The notes: a model not told the origin generated them from the letters alone. 64,000 nt of DNA from Bacteroidales bacterium UBA5287 (GCA_002411345.1 DHSL01000065.1:1-64000); one strand, 5' to 3'; positions 8,985 to 17,792 are shown, counted from the stretch's first letter. Program-made: numbers and translations.

Positions 8985-9854
8985 TTAACTACGTTGTTGA
9001 AAAAGCATCATCAACGATTTCACAAAATCATCGTCGGTTGAAACCGAAATATTATCCACTTTACTATGTTTAAATGCATTATGCATTGTTTGTTGTTGTG
9101 TGCTCCACCAGTTAAGATAATCCTCTTGCGTTCTTTTTGACGAAGTATCTATCCATGTATCCTTATTTGTTTCAGGATCATGCACTTTCATGAGTCCAAC
9201 CGATTTCAGTCCCGTACTCATTCTGTCGTAAACTTGCAAAGCGACCACATCATGTTTTCGATTAGCAATTTTGAGAGCCTGTTTATAATCGTTTGTATCG
9301 ATAAAATCCGAAATAAGGAAAGTAGTACATCTTTTTTTGATAGCATTAGTCATATATTGCAAAGCCATTCCAATATCCGTACCTTTACTTGTCGGTTCGA
9401 ATCCCAAAATTTCTCGAATAATAAAAAGGACATGTTTTCTTCCTTTTTTAGGAGGTATAAACTTTTCAATCTCATCAGAGAAAAAGATCACCCCAACTTT
9501 ATCATTATTTTGTATAGTTGAAAAAGCCAGAGTAGCCGCAATTTCTGCCACCATATCCCTTTTGATCAGATGAGAAGTTCCAAATGAAAGACTCTCTGAA
9601 ACATCAACCATCAACATCACCGTCATTTCCCTTTCCTCTTCAAACACCTTAATGTATGGTCGATTATATCTTGCCGTCACATTCCAGTCGATGTCTCTGA
9701 TATCGTCACCGTATTGATATTCCCTTACTTCAGAAAAAGCCATTCCTCTCCCTTTAAAAGCCGAGTGATACTGTCCCGCAAAAATATTGTGTGACAATCC
9801 TTTAGCCTTTATTTCTATTTTCCTTACCTTTTTGAGTAGCTCGCTTGTTTCCAT
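8985..9854 (-). CDS. DUF58 protein (VWA-like), MoxR partner
   Basis: The 289-residue soluble protein has the DUF58 hallmark R-x-Y-x-x-GDDIRDIDWNVTAR (about 43-62) followed by a VWA-like fold with the MIDAS-type motif DVSES near residue 88. No transmembrane helix is seen. DUF58 proteins are almost always encoded next to MoxR AAA+ ATPases and are thought to be their clients or partners. It lies 54 bases downstream of the MoxR gene and two bases upstream of the next gene, so it is in the operon. Confidence 0.9.
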   Translation of the reverse strand: METSELLKKVRKIEIKAKGLSHNIFAGQYHSAFKGRGMAFSEVREYQYGDDIRDIDWNVTARYNRPYIKVFEEEREMTVMLMVDVSESLSFGTSHLIKRDMVAEIAATLAFSTIQNNDKVGVIFFSDEIEKFIPPKKGRKHVLFIIREILGFEPTSKGTDIGMALQYMTNAIKKRCTTFLISDFIDTNDYKQALKIANRKHDVVALQVYDRMSTGLKSVGLMKVHDPETNKDTWIDTSSKRTQEDYLNWWSTQQQTMHNAFKHSKVDNISVSTDDDFVKSLMMLFQQRS

Positions 9855-9908
9855 TTAATTATTTATCTGATTTTATCCACTAAAACACTCATTTCAGAAG
9901 AAGCCCGA

Positions 9909-10904
9909 TTAAGGCACCTCCACTTTGTTAAGTATCTCGCTGATAATCTCTTCTGAAGTAAGGTTATTTGCTTCAGCCTCATAAGTAAGTCCGATTCTAT
10001 GTCTCATTACGTCATGGCAAATAGCTCTAATATCTTCAGGAATCACATATCCCCGACGTTTTATAAATGCATAAGTACGAGCAGCCAGAGCCAGATTTAT
10101 TGAAGCGCGTGGTGAAGCCCCAAATCCAATCATGTCTTTCAGGTCATGCATTCCATATTGTTCAGGGAATCGCGTAGCAAAAACTATATCTATAATATAC
10201 CGTCCAATCTTTTCATCGATATAAACATCTCTAACCACTTTTCGCGCATCCATAATTTCCTGTATAGAAACCACCGGACGTCCAATTTTAGCAGGTTCGA
10301 ATATATTCTGTTGAACGATACGTTTTTCTTCTTCTTTAGTTGGATAAGTAATAACCACTTTCAACATAAAACGGTCGACCTGCGCTTCCGGCAGTGGGTA
10401 TGTACCCTCCTGTTCAATAGGGTTTTGCGTTGCCATTACGAGAAAAGGCTCAGGCAACTTATATGTTTTTTCTCCAATAGTCACCTGTCGTTCCTGCATT
10501 GCCTCGAGTAAAGCACTCTGCACTTTTGCCGGAGCACGGTTAATCTCGTCTGCCAGCACAAAATTAGCAAACACCGGTCCATGTTTAATTTGAAATTCTT
10601 CGTTCCTTTGACTATAAACCATTGTTCCCACGACATCAGCAGGCAGCAAATCTGGTGTAAACTGAATTCGGCTGTATTGTGCATCAATCAGTTGAGCCAA
10701 TGATTTTATTGCTAAGGTTTTTGCCAGACCCGGCACACCTTCCAACAGAACATGTCCATCCGACAGCAAACTAATCAATAAAGATTCAACCAGATGTTTT
10801 TGCCCAACAATTACTTGGTCCATTCCCGAAACAATGGTTTGAACAAAAGCACTCTTTTGTTCAATGCGTTCATTTAATTCTTTAATATCAACTACTTGGC
10901 TCAT
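9909..10904 (-). CDS. MoxR-family AAA+ ATPase
   Basis: The 331-residue ATPase has Walker A GVPGLAKT (about 56-63), Walker B VLADEINRAPAK (about 115-126), sensor-1 region ATQNPIEQEGTYPLPEAQVDRF and a C-terminal AAA lid. It is the first gene of the Bat operon. MoxR proteins act as chaperone-like ATPases that work with VWA proteins, which fits the BatA, BatB and DUF58 genes downstream. A TACTTTTG -7-like box lies on the minus strand at 10946-10953. Confidence 0.92.
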   Translation of the reverse strand: MSQVVDIKELNERIEQKSAFVQTIVSGMDQVIVGQKHLVESLLISLLSDGHVLLEGVPGLAKTLAIKSLAQLIDAQYSRIQFTPDLLPADVVGTMVYSQRNEEFQIKHGPVFANFVLADEINRAPAKVQSALLEAMQERQVTIGEKTYKLPEPFLVMATQNPIEQEGTYPLPEAQVDRFMLKVVITYPTKEEEKRIVQQNIFEPAKIGRPVVSIQEIMDARKVVRDVYIDEKIGRYIIDIVFATRFPEQYGMHDLKDMIGFGASPRASINLALAARTYAFIKRRGYVIPEDIRAICHDVMRHRIGLTYEAEANNLTSEEIISEILNKVEVP

Positions 10905-11130
10905 TTTTTATGTATATTTTGAAACTATCACAATAATTTGGTGTACAAAAGTAGAAATGTTAATGGGGTTTCTGTTGAAAATGCAGTTAAAAATGTTTAA
11001 GTGTGATTATTACGATAAACAAAATTACGAATTAAAACTGTAAAGTTCTTTTTTCACTCATATAACCAAGATTCCAAGAAATAAATTTCATTTTTTCATA
11101 AAAATATCGAGATAGATTATTTAGTAAATG

Positions 11131-11262
11131 TTGAGAAGAGCGTGAAAAGAATATCAGAGGTGCATTAGATTTCCATTGTAGTTGCATTGTAGTTGCATTA
11201 GATTTGCATCAGATTAGAGTGAGACCAATGAGAGGAGTGTGAGAGGATGGTGAGACCATAAA
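11131..11262 (+). repeat. Degenerate 11-bp tandem repeat array
   Basis: Twelve consecutive 11-base units can be read. The cleanest are at 11164-11207: ATTAGATTTCC, ATTGTAGTTGC, ATTGTAGTTGC, ATTAGATTTGC. They are flanked by ATCAGAGGTGC and ATCAGATTAGA. The period carries on through GTGAGACCAAT, GAGAGGAGTGT, GAGAGGATGGT and GAGACCATAAA, with a loose RTSAGA start to many units. It does not code for protein. A related, shorter array is at 21275-21307. Confidence 0.65.
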
Positions 11263-11354
11263 AAGAAAAAAATCAGGACGACACAAAATAAAAGATTGAA
11301 ACATTCATGTTTAATTTTAATTTTAATCTTCGTACATTATGATGAGTTAATTTG

Positions 11355-11362
11355 TATCTTTG
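11355..11362 (+). promoter_or_regulatory. Promoter -7 box of tgt
   Basis: TATCTTTG matches the Bacteroidota -7 consensus TAnnTTTG and lies 25 bases before the TTG start. No good -33 TTTG was found at the usual spacing. Confidence 0.55.
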
Positions 11363-11387
11363 CGGCTGATTTTCACGTTAAACAATT

Positions 11388-12518
11388 TTGGACTTTCAAT
11401 TACAACATACAGAATCCGGATCGAATGCCAGGGCAGGTTTGATAACAACCGATCACGGACAAATAGAGACTCCCATTTTTATGCCAGTTGGCACTGTCGG
11501 CAGTGTCAAAGCGGTTCATATGACAGAGCTTAAAGAAGATATTGGAGCTCAAATTATATTGGGGAACACCTATCATTTGTATCTTCGTCCCGGTTTAGAA
11601 ATATTGCGACAAGCCGGTGGTTTGCACAAATTCAACAGTTGGGATGGTCCAATATTGACTGACAGTGGAGGTTTTCAGGTATTTTCTCTTACAGACAACA
11701 GGAAACTAATGCAAGAGGGAGCAGAGTTTAGATCACATCTTGATGGATCCAAGCACTTTTTCACTCCTGAAAATGTGATGGATATACAGCGTGTTATTGG
11801 AGCCGATATAATTATGGCATTTGACGAATGCACACCCGGTGATGCAGATTATGCCTATGCAAAACAATCTCTTGATTTGACAGAGCAGTGGCTTGACCGT
11901 TGCTTTAATCGGTTCAATGAAACTGAAGGTTTGTATGGTTACCAACAAGCATTGTTTCCAATTGTTCAAGGCTGTGTTTATCCCGATTTGCGTAAACGTG
12001 CAGCAGAAAACATAGCAAAAAAAGGAGCCGACGGGAATGCTATTGGAGGATTAGCCGTAGGCGAGCCTACAGAAAAGATGTATGAAATGGTAGAGTTAGT
12101 CAATGACATTTTACCTAAAAACAAGCCACGATATTTGATGGGAGTAGGCACTCCTGCAAATATTCTAGAAAGTATTGAACGCGGAATAGACATGTTTGAC
12201 TGTATTATGCCTACGAGGAACGGCAGAAACGGTCAGATTTTCACCAAGCATGGCATTATGAATATGCGCAATGAAAAGTGGAAAAATGATTTTTCTCCTA
12301 TTGAAGAAGACGGAGCATCATTTGTAGATACTCAATACAGCAAAGCCTATTTGCGGCATCTGATTCACACAAATGAGATACTTGGTCTTCAGATAGCCTC
12401 GATACATAATTTGGCATTTTATTTATGGTTAGTTAAAGAAGCTCGTAAACATATAATTGCCAACACTTTTTCAGTTTGGAAACGCTCTATAATGGATGAT
12501 ATAACTCGCAGATTATAA
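11388..12518 (+). CDS. tgt: Queuine tRNA-ribosyltransferase (tRNA-guanine transglycosylase)
   Basis: The 376-residue enzyme exchanges guanine-34 for a queuosine precursor in tRNAs with GUN anticodons. The catalytic motifs are present: LTDSGGFQVFSL (substrate-binding Asp) and FDCIMPTRNGRNGQ (nucleophile Asp). The start is TTG at 11388; the protein begins DFQLQHTESGSNARAG, and no ATG lies before this conserved start. The usual zinc site CxCxxC near residue 310 is replaced by GASFVDT, although the partner His in SIHNL remains. The permease gene follows four bases later, so the two are co-transcribed. Confidence 0.93.
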   Translation: MDFQLQHTESGSNARAGLITTDHGQIETPIFMPVGTVGSVKAVHMTELKEDIGAQIILGNTYHLYLRPGLEILRQAGGLHKFNSWDGPILTDSGGFQVFSLTDNRKLMQEGAEFRSHLDGSKHFFTPENVMDIQRVIGADIIMAFDECTPGDADYAYAKQSLDLTEQWLDRCFNRFNETEGLYGYQQALFPIVQGCVYPDLRKRAAENIAKKGADGNAIGGLAVGEPTEKMYEMVELVNDILPKNKPRYLMGVGTPANILESIERGIDMFDCIMPTRNGRNGQIFTKHGIMNMRNEKWKNDFSPIEEDGASFVDTQYSKAYLRHLIHTNEILGLQIASIHNLAFYLWLVKEARKHIIANTFSVWKRSIMDDITRRL

Positions 12519-12522
12519 GCAG

Positions 12523-13617
12523 ATGAATAATCTAAGGCTCAACATATTGGACAAGTACATCATGAAGAAGTTCCTAGGAACCTATATATTCATGATTGTT
12601 TTGATTATGTCCATTGCTGTAGTTTTTGACATTAATGAGAAGTTGGACAAATTCATGAACAACCAAGCTCCGTTACATGCCATCATTTTTGACTATTACA
12701 TTAATTTTGTTCCATTCTACGCAAATCTGTTTAGTCAGCTTTTCATCTTCCTTTCAGTTATATTTTTCACCTCTAAGATGGCCAATGATTCCGAGATCAC
12801 AGCCATTTTGGCTAGTGGAGTCAGCTTTAAAAGATTCCTCAGACCCTATATGCTATCAGCTGGGATCTTAGCTGTTTTTTGGTTTATGATTGGTAGTTAC
12901 GTTATCCCTCCAGCAAACGAGACACGTATCAACTTTGAAAACACATATGTTGATCCACGTCAAAAGAAAACTGGCGACCGCGATATTCAATTCAAAGTTG
13001 CCGCCAATACCATCGCCTATTTTGGAAGTTTCAATATGGAAAGCAATACGGGATATAATTTTTCACTTGATCATTTTGACAGTTTAAAACTTGTTTCCAG
13101 ACTTACCGCACAATCGATACGATACGACTCAGCTTACAATTGGACCATTCAGAATTATCAGATTCGCAGTTTTGACGGCATGAGGGAGAACATATCAGAA
13201 GGCACAGAAATAGACACCGTTATGATGGTTGTACCCAACGACTTTGTTGTAGCCAAGAGCGATCAGCAGATGATGACAAGTCCCCAATTGCGAAACCACA
13301 TACACAGTCAGAAAGAGCGTGGACTTGGTAACGTACAAGCATTTCAAATTGAATATCATTCTCGAGTTGCCTCCATTCTTTCCGCTTTTATTTTAACTCT
13401 TATTGGTGCATCTTTATCCGCCAAGAAAGTTAAAGGCGGTATGGGATTGAATCTTGGAGTTGGTCTTGCATTGAGTATGGCCTACATTTTATTCCAGACC
13501 GTTAGTTCATCTTTTGCAGTAAAAGGCAGTATGAGTCCTTTCATTGCAGCCTGGATACCTAATATATTTTTCGCAGCAATCGCACTCTATTTGTATAAAA
13601 ATAAAGCACCAGATTAG
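12523..13617 (+). CDS. LptF/LptG (YjgP/YjgQ) family permease
   Basis: The 364-residue inner-membrane protein starts with a helix pair (LDKYIMKKFLGTYIFMIVLIM; about 58-80), then a third helix near 100-125. A periplasmic beta-rich domain spans about 130-265 and three C-terminal helices about 275-360. This is the YjgP/YjgQ layout, the membrane part of the LptBFG ABC exporter that moves lipopolysaccharide from the inner membrane to LptC/LptA. Whether it is LptF or LptG cannot be decided here. It lies four bases after tgt and is probably in the same transcript. Confidence 0.87.
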   Translation: MNNLRLNILDKYIMKKFLGTYIFMIVLIMSIAVVFDINEKLDKFMNNQAPLHAIIFDYYINFVPFYANLFSQLFIFLSVIFFTSKMANDSEITAILASGVSFKRFLRPYMLSAGILAVFWFMIGSYVIPPANETRINFENTYVDPRQKKTGDRDIQFKVAANTIAYFGSFNMESNTGYNFSLDHFDSLKLVSRLTAQSIRYDSAYNWTIQNYQIRSFDGMRENISEGTEIDTVMMVVPNDFVVAKSDQQMMTSPQLRNHIHSQKERGLGNVQAFQIEYHSRVASILSAFILTLIGASLSAKKVKGGMGLNLGVGLALSMAYILFQTVSSSFAVKGSMSPFIAAWIPNIFFAAIALYLYKNKAPD

Positions 13618-13690
13618 AAGGCTGAAATCCGGGAATGTTAACATTAAACATTTTTAACCTAAACCACTTCATTGTAAAGCATTTCAGTCT

Positions 13691-13698
13691 TAACTTTG
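13691..13698 (+). promoter_or_regulatory. Promoter -7 box next to the start of the Cys/His-rich gene
   Basis: TAACTTTG fits TAnnTTTG. It ends only six bases before the ATG at 13705, so transcription from it would start at or beside the start codon, giving a leaderless or nearly leaderless mRNA. Confidence 0.5.
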
Positions 13699-13704
13699 CA
13701 AAGC

Positions 13705-14163
13705 ATGAATAAAACAATAATAACATATATAGTCACATTGTTAATCGCCACAATTGTTTATGGCGGTTCAGGAGTCAATATGTATTTTTATTGCTGTGAT
13801 GATTGCCGCACCGAAGGCACTTCTGCCATAACCGAACTTAAATGTTGTGAAGTCCATCATCATTTAGGAGGATTGGTCACCCATTACACGTCAGATGTAT
13901 CTTGTGCTCAACAAATATCTGCACATCCCGATGCCTGTGGTGTTGAAAGGATTCTTGTTAATTGGGATTCATTTACTGCATCCATAAATTATTTTCAACC
14001 AATAATAACCGACCTAAGGCATACTCTTTTTGATAAAGTTTACGATGAAGAAAATCATTCCGAAACAGTAGTTCAAGAAATCAAGCTTTTTGATTCATCT
14101 CAAAAACCGCCCAATCTGTCGAAGAATGTCTATTTCTGTACACTATCCACACTAATAATTTGA
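13705..14163 (+). CDS. Secreted Cys/His-rich protein, putative metal-related
   Basis: I start this at ATG 13705 (152 residues). A TTG three codons upstream would also fit but overlaps the promoter box. A signal peptide-like helix (about 4-22) is followed by a Cys/His-rich part: YCCDDC, KCCEVHHH, SCAQQ and DACG. The second half is Cys-poor. Such clustered Cys and His suggest binding of copper, zinc or a related soft metal in the periplasm. The gene directly precedes a TonB-dependent receptor and a secreted HMA-domain protein, which supports a metal role. I do not recognise a named family. Confidence 0.7.
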   Translation: MNKTIITYIVTLLIATIVYGGSGVNMYFYCCDDCRTEGTSAITELKCCEVHHHLGGLVTHYTSDVSCAQQISAHPDACGVERILVNWDSFTASINYFQPIITDLRHTLFDKVYDEENHSETVVQEIKLFDSSQKPPNLSKNVYFCTLSTLII

Positions 14164-14270
14164 TTTCATACCCCATTTACTTTCCACTCATTACTATGGG
14201 AAGTATTATTTAATACGGCATATATTATTATGTGCGTACTTATTTGGTATTTATCAAATTATTATATTCA

Positions 14271-16523
14271 ATGAAAACAAACAATCAAATTAAACTATCT
14301 AGAGCTATATTTAATAGATTTGCTCTAATCTTATATATATCCATGATGTTTTCCCCCGTCATGGCAGCAGAAAAAATTAGAGGTCAAGTATTTGACGAAC
14401 AAAACCAACCAGTGATTGGTGCAAGTATAATATGGGAAAAGACAAAAGTCGGAACCACTTCAGACACAAGTGGTTATTTTGAGATTGAGGTATCCAAAGC
14501 CAAAGAGCCACTTTTAGTGACATACATAGGATATGTACCTCAACAAGTACATATTGAGAATCCTAATGACAAAGTAACTATTTATTTAAAAGAAGATACA
14601 GAATTATTAGATGAAGTTGTAGTAAGTGAACGTGCTCCCGGAACCATTACACAACGTGAAGCATTGTTGCAAACACAGAAAATTACGATGGGTGAAATTC
14701 GCAGAGATGCCTGTTGCAATTTAGGTGAAAGTTTTGTCACCAATCCCTCCGTTGATGTTGCATATTCCGATGCAGCCACAGGTGCAAAACAGATTAAATT
14801 ATTAGGATTAGCAGGCACTTATGTACAAATGCTTACCGAAAACTATCCTAACTTTAGAGGAGCAGCCACCAATTTTGGCATGGATTATATCCCTGGTCCT
14901 TGGATGGAAGGAATTTATATTTCAAAAGGCACCTCTTCAGTCAAAAATGGTTATGAAGCATTAGCCGGTCAGATAAATGTAGAGTACAAAAAGCCTCAAA
15001 CTATGGACAAGTTATCTGTCAATCTGTTTGCGAATGACGCACTTAGAACAGAAATTAATGCAGATGCAAGTATACATTTAAAAGACAACTTGCAGACAGG
15101 TGTTTTTGCACATTATTCAGTGGACAAACAACCACATGACCGGAACAATGATGGATTTTTGGATTATCCAGCAACTGAACAATTCAACTTAATGAACAGG
15201 TGGAGCCATTCGGTTGGAAATTATACATCTCAGTATGGATTGAAATATATTAATGAAAACAGGACAGGCGGTCAGGACACCAAACATCATGTCTTTGATG
15301 ATCCATATCTCATCACTTTGAATACCAACAGAGGCGAGTTCTACACAAAACAAGCATATTCGACAATTACCGATGATAATTTACTAACAAGTGCAGCTAT
15401 TATAGCTTCTGCATCCATTCACGATCAAAAATCAATGTACGACCGCACCAGATATGATGTAAATCAGAAGAATCTCTATTTAAGCTTCTTATTTGAAAAA
15501 GAGTTTTCAAGAATACATCAGTTAAGCACAGGACTTAGCTTAAACTATGATGGTTTTGATGAGATGTTGCGTGAAACACCCATTGAAAGAAAAGAAACAG
15601 TTGTTGGTGGATATTTACAATACACATACAATTTGAACGACAAGCTTATTGCGATGGGCGGTGTTCGTGCCGACTACAGTTCACTTTATGGATTATTTGT
15701 CACCCCTCGAATGCATCTCAAATATAATCCTACGGAATGGGTACATTTTAGAGCATCTATTGGAAAAGGATTCAGAACAGCCAATGTTTTAGCCGAGAAC
15801 AATTATCTTTTAGCCAGTTCAAGAAAAATAAATATAGCAGACAACCTTGACCAAGAAGAAGCTTGGAACACCGGCGCAAATGTAACATTTTACATTCCAA
15901 TTGCAGGAAAGCAAATGACCCTAACAGGCGAGTTTTATCATACACGATTTATCAAACAAGTTGTAGTAGATGTCGACAGTGATCCACATACCATCAACTT
16001 TTACAATCTCGATGGCGGAACGTCATATTCAAGTAGTTCTCAGGTAGAAATGAGTTATCCCTTCTTTAAAGGATTCACTTTCACCGCCGCTTATCGCTAT
16101 ACCCGTTCGATGTCCGACTTCCGTAATCCTGCAACAGGTGAAATTCGTTATTTGAGCAAACCATTGATGAATGATTACAAAGGCTTGGTAACTGCTTCAT
16201 ATCAAACACCATTAAGAAAATGGCAGTTTGATGTAACCGCTCAATTTAACGGAGGGGGACGTATGCCAACGCCAGCTACTGTAAACCCGTTATGGGAAGA
16301 AAGATACCAACCTTATACAGTAGTGAACAGTCAGATAACCAAATACTTCAGAAACTGGTCGCTCTTCCTTGGCGCAGAGAATCTATTAGATTTCCGTCAA
16401 TTGAATCCGATTGTTGATGCTTCTAATCCTCGCAGCAATGATTTTGATGCCACTATGGTTTGGGGCCCCGTTCACGGACGTAAGATTTTCGCAGGTTTAA
16501 GATTCAATATTCCAAGATATTAA
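14271..16523 (+). CDS. TonB-dependent receptor with carboxypeptidase-regulatory-like domain, putative metal uptake
   Basis: I choose ATG 14271 (750 residues) over a GTG at 14232, because it is followed at once by a signal peptide (about 10-33, ending VMAAEK). Residues about 35-115 form a carboxypeptidase-D regulatory-like domain (GQVFDEQNQPVIGAS...). The plug follows (about 120-245) with the motif DACCNLGESFVTNPSVD and its unusual Cys pair. The rest is an outer-membrane barrel ending in GLRFNIPRY. It lacks the SusC signature and has no SusD partner. Between a Cys/His-rich protein and an HMA protein, a metal or metal-chelate substrate is more likely than a glycan; this is inference. Confidence 0.88.
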   Translation: MKTNNQIKLSRAIFNRFALILYISMMFSPVMAAEKIRGQVFDEQNQPVIGASIIWEKTKVGTTSDTSGYFEIEVSKAKEPLLVTYIGYVPQQVHIENPNDKVTIYLKEDTELLDEVVVSERAPGTITQREALLQTQKITMGEIRRDACCNLGESFVTNPSVDVAYSDAATGAKQIKLLGLAGTYVQMLTENYPNFRGAATNFGMDYIPGPWMEGIYISKGTSSVKNGYEALAGQINVEYKKPQTMDKLSVNLFANDALRTEINADASIHLKDNLQTGVFAHYSVDKQPHDRNNDGFLDYPATEQFNLMNRWSHSVGNYTSQYGLKYINENRTGGQDTKHHVFDDPYLITLNTNRGEFYTKQAYSTITDDNLLTSAAIIASASIHDQKSMYDRTRYDVNQKNLYLSFLFEKEFSRIHQLSTGLSLNYDGFDEMLRETPIERKETVVGGYLQYTYNLNDKLIAMGGVRADYSSLYGLFVTPRMHLKYNPTEWVHFRASIGKGFRTANVLAENNYLLASSRKINIADNLDQEEAWNTGANVTFYIPIAGKQMTLTGEFYHTRFIKQVVVDVDSDPHTINFYNLDGGTSYSSSSQVEMSYPFFKGFTFTAAYRYTRSMSDFRNPATGEIRYLSKPLMNDYKGLVTASYQTPLRKWQFDVTAQFNGGGRMPTPATVNPLWEERYQPYTVVNSQITKYFRNWSLFLGAENLLDFRQLNPIVDASNPRSNDFDATMVWGPVHGRKIFAGLRFNIPRY

Positions 16524-16550
16524 GTACATAAAATATAAACATAAAAAGAA

Positions 16551-16865
16551 ATGAAAAAAGTAATTACCCTATTGATGATTGTTGCCATGTCAACAAGTAT
16601 TAGTTTCGCTCAGAAAAAAGAGAAGAAAAATGAAACCGCAAAATTTCAATTAACAGAAATGTGCGAGAATTGTGTAAAGAAAATCAACAATTATGTAGCC
16701 TTTGAAAAAGGAGTAACAGGTGTTGAGTATGACCGTCCTAACATGGCAGTTGCAATTAGTTATAATCCTGAAAAGACCGACACCACTAAACTGAAAAAAG
16801 CATTTGGTAAAGTAAAATTGGATGTAGTTTCTGTTAAACCAGTTACCCAGGTTCAAAAGAAATAA
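16551..16865 (+). CDS. Secreted heavy-metal-associated (HMA) domain protein
   Basis: The 104-residue protein has a cleavable signal peptide (about 1-20, SISFAQ) and a ferredoxin-like HMA domain (about 29-97). The metal motif reads EMCENCVKKI, matching the MxCxxC loop of copper chaperones with the Met one place closer. C-terminal Lys-rich residues follow. An exported HMA domain would carry Cu(I) or a similar ion in the periplasm. It starts 27 bases after the TonB receptor stop and is followed by a strong hairpin, so it ends the cassette begun at 13705. Confidence 0.85.
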   Translation: MKKVITLLMIVAMSTSISFAQKKEKKNETAKFQLTEMCENCVKKINNYVAFEKGVTGVEYDRPNMAVAISYNPEKTDTTKLKKAFGKVKLDVVSVKPVTQVQKK

Positions 16866-16892
16866 TTAGTAAGGCTCTCTTTTAAAAATCAG

Positions 16893-16923
16893 AAGCAGAA
16901 GAACTATTGAAGTTCTTCTGCTT
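16893..16923 (+). terminator. Hairpin ending the TonB/HMA cassette
   Basis: A perfect 13-bp stem (16893-16905 with 16911-16923) with a five-base loop lies 27 bases after the HMA stop. Its U-tract is weak (CAATTCTTTT further on). It may be backed up by the second hairpin at 16957-16987. Confidence 0.65.
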
Positions 16924-16956
16924 ATCAATTCTTTTAAAAAAGTAAGACAGAAAAAA

Positions 16957-16987
16957 AGGCCATCTCATTATTATTATGAGACAGCCT
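16957..16987 (-). terminator. Bidirectional terminator of the aromatic operon
   Basis: Arms AGGC/GCCT and TCTCAT/ATGAGA close an imperfect hairpin. On the minus strand it follows the tyrA stop by about 30 bases and runs into seven T. On the plus strand the stem runs into CTTTTTGTTTTT, so it can also stop the TonB/HMA transcript. Confidence 0.7.
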
Positions 16988-17018
16988 CTTTTTGTTTTTG
17001 AGTATAACTTGTGATTCT

Positions 17019-17792
17019 TTACTCAATATTCTTTCTTACTTGCGTGAGGAAATCTTTCATGAGAGCAGAATCTTTACTATTCACAATCTCAAGCAGCTCT
17101 TTAAGTTTAGTTCTAATACCCTCGAGTTGTCCAGGCGTATAAGGATTAAAAAGGATTTCAGTTAAAAGGAAATCATCTTCAGAAAGCAATCCCTGTGCGA
17201 TGCTCATGTGCCTTTTAAAAGTAGTTCCCGGAGCATCCTGATGTTTCATAACAGAAGCGAACACCAATGTAGACGCGAAAGGAATAGAAAGAGAATAAGC
17301 AATTGTTTCGTCATGCTCCTCAAATGTGTACTCTGAAATATTCAGTTTCAAATGGCTGTACAAGTCTCTGAAAAACACTTTTCCCAGATGATCCGATTCT
17401 TTTATTATAATAGCATTTTGTGTACTCAAATCACTGAGGCTAGCAAATGTTGGTCCGAACATAGGATGAGTAGAAACAAACGGATGCCCTTGTACCTCGT
17501 AATATTTTTTCAGACCAGTTTTTACAGAAGCTATATCTGAAAGAATACATTTTGGTGGTAAAAAAGGCATTACATTATTGAACGCGTCAATAGTATATTT
17601 CAATGTAGCAGCATTGATTACCAGTTCGGGAGCGAACTCTTTCACCTCTTTTGGGTCAGACATTCGCAGTGTATTGTAAGTAAAACGAAGTTTCTGTGGG
17701 TCCGTTTCCAAGACAGCCACTTCGTGATCGAAGCTTAGCACATCGGCAAAGAACGATCCCATTTTTCCGGCTCCTAATATTAATATCTTCAT
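17019..17792 (-). CDS. tyrA: Prephenate dehydrogenase
   Basis: The 257-residue enzyme begins with an NAD(P)-binding glycine loop (ILGAGKMGSFF, about 4-14). The prephenate dehydrogenase core follows, with STHPMFGPT around residue 112 containing the catalytic-type His. It oxidatively decarboxylates prephenate to 4-hydroxyphenylpyruvate for tyrosine. No chorismate mutase or ACT domain is attached; mutase activity is carried by the gene upstream. It is the last gene of the four-gene aromatic operon and is followed by a terminator. Confidence 0.92.
   Translation of the reverse strand: MKILILGAGKMGSFFADVLSFDHEVAVLETDPQKLRFTYNTLRMSDPKEVKEFAPELVINAATLKYTIDAFNNVMPFLPPKCILSDIASVKTGLKKYYEVQGHPFVSTHPMFGPTFASLSDLSTQNAIIIKESDHLGKVFFRDLYSHLKLNISEYTFEEHDETIAYSLSIPFASTLVFASVMKHQDAPGTTFKRHMSIAQGLLSEDDFLLTEILFNPYTPGQLEGIRTKLKELLEIVNSKDSALMKDFLTQVRKNIE

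Larger units (their letters stand above)
10905..11387 (+). other. Intergenic region between divergent moxR and tgt
   Basis: The 483-base spacer holds the presumed moxR promoter (TACTTTTG box on the minus strand, 10946-10953), the tgt -7 box (11355-11362), and an array of degenerate 11-bp repeats at 11131-11262 listed separately. No open frame in it looks like a gene, and I saw no riboswitch-like structure. Confidence 0.6.

Noticed and set aside
11131..11262. CRISPR array
   Set aside because: Units are 11 bases, contiguous and degenerate with no spacers, and no cas genes are present.
10905..11387. Possible preQ1 riboswitch before tgt
   Set aside because: No compact hairpin plus A-rich pseudoknot tail was found, and tgt itself is rarely a preQ1 riboswitch target. 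The region is explained by promoter boxes and 11-bp repeats.
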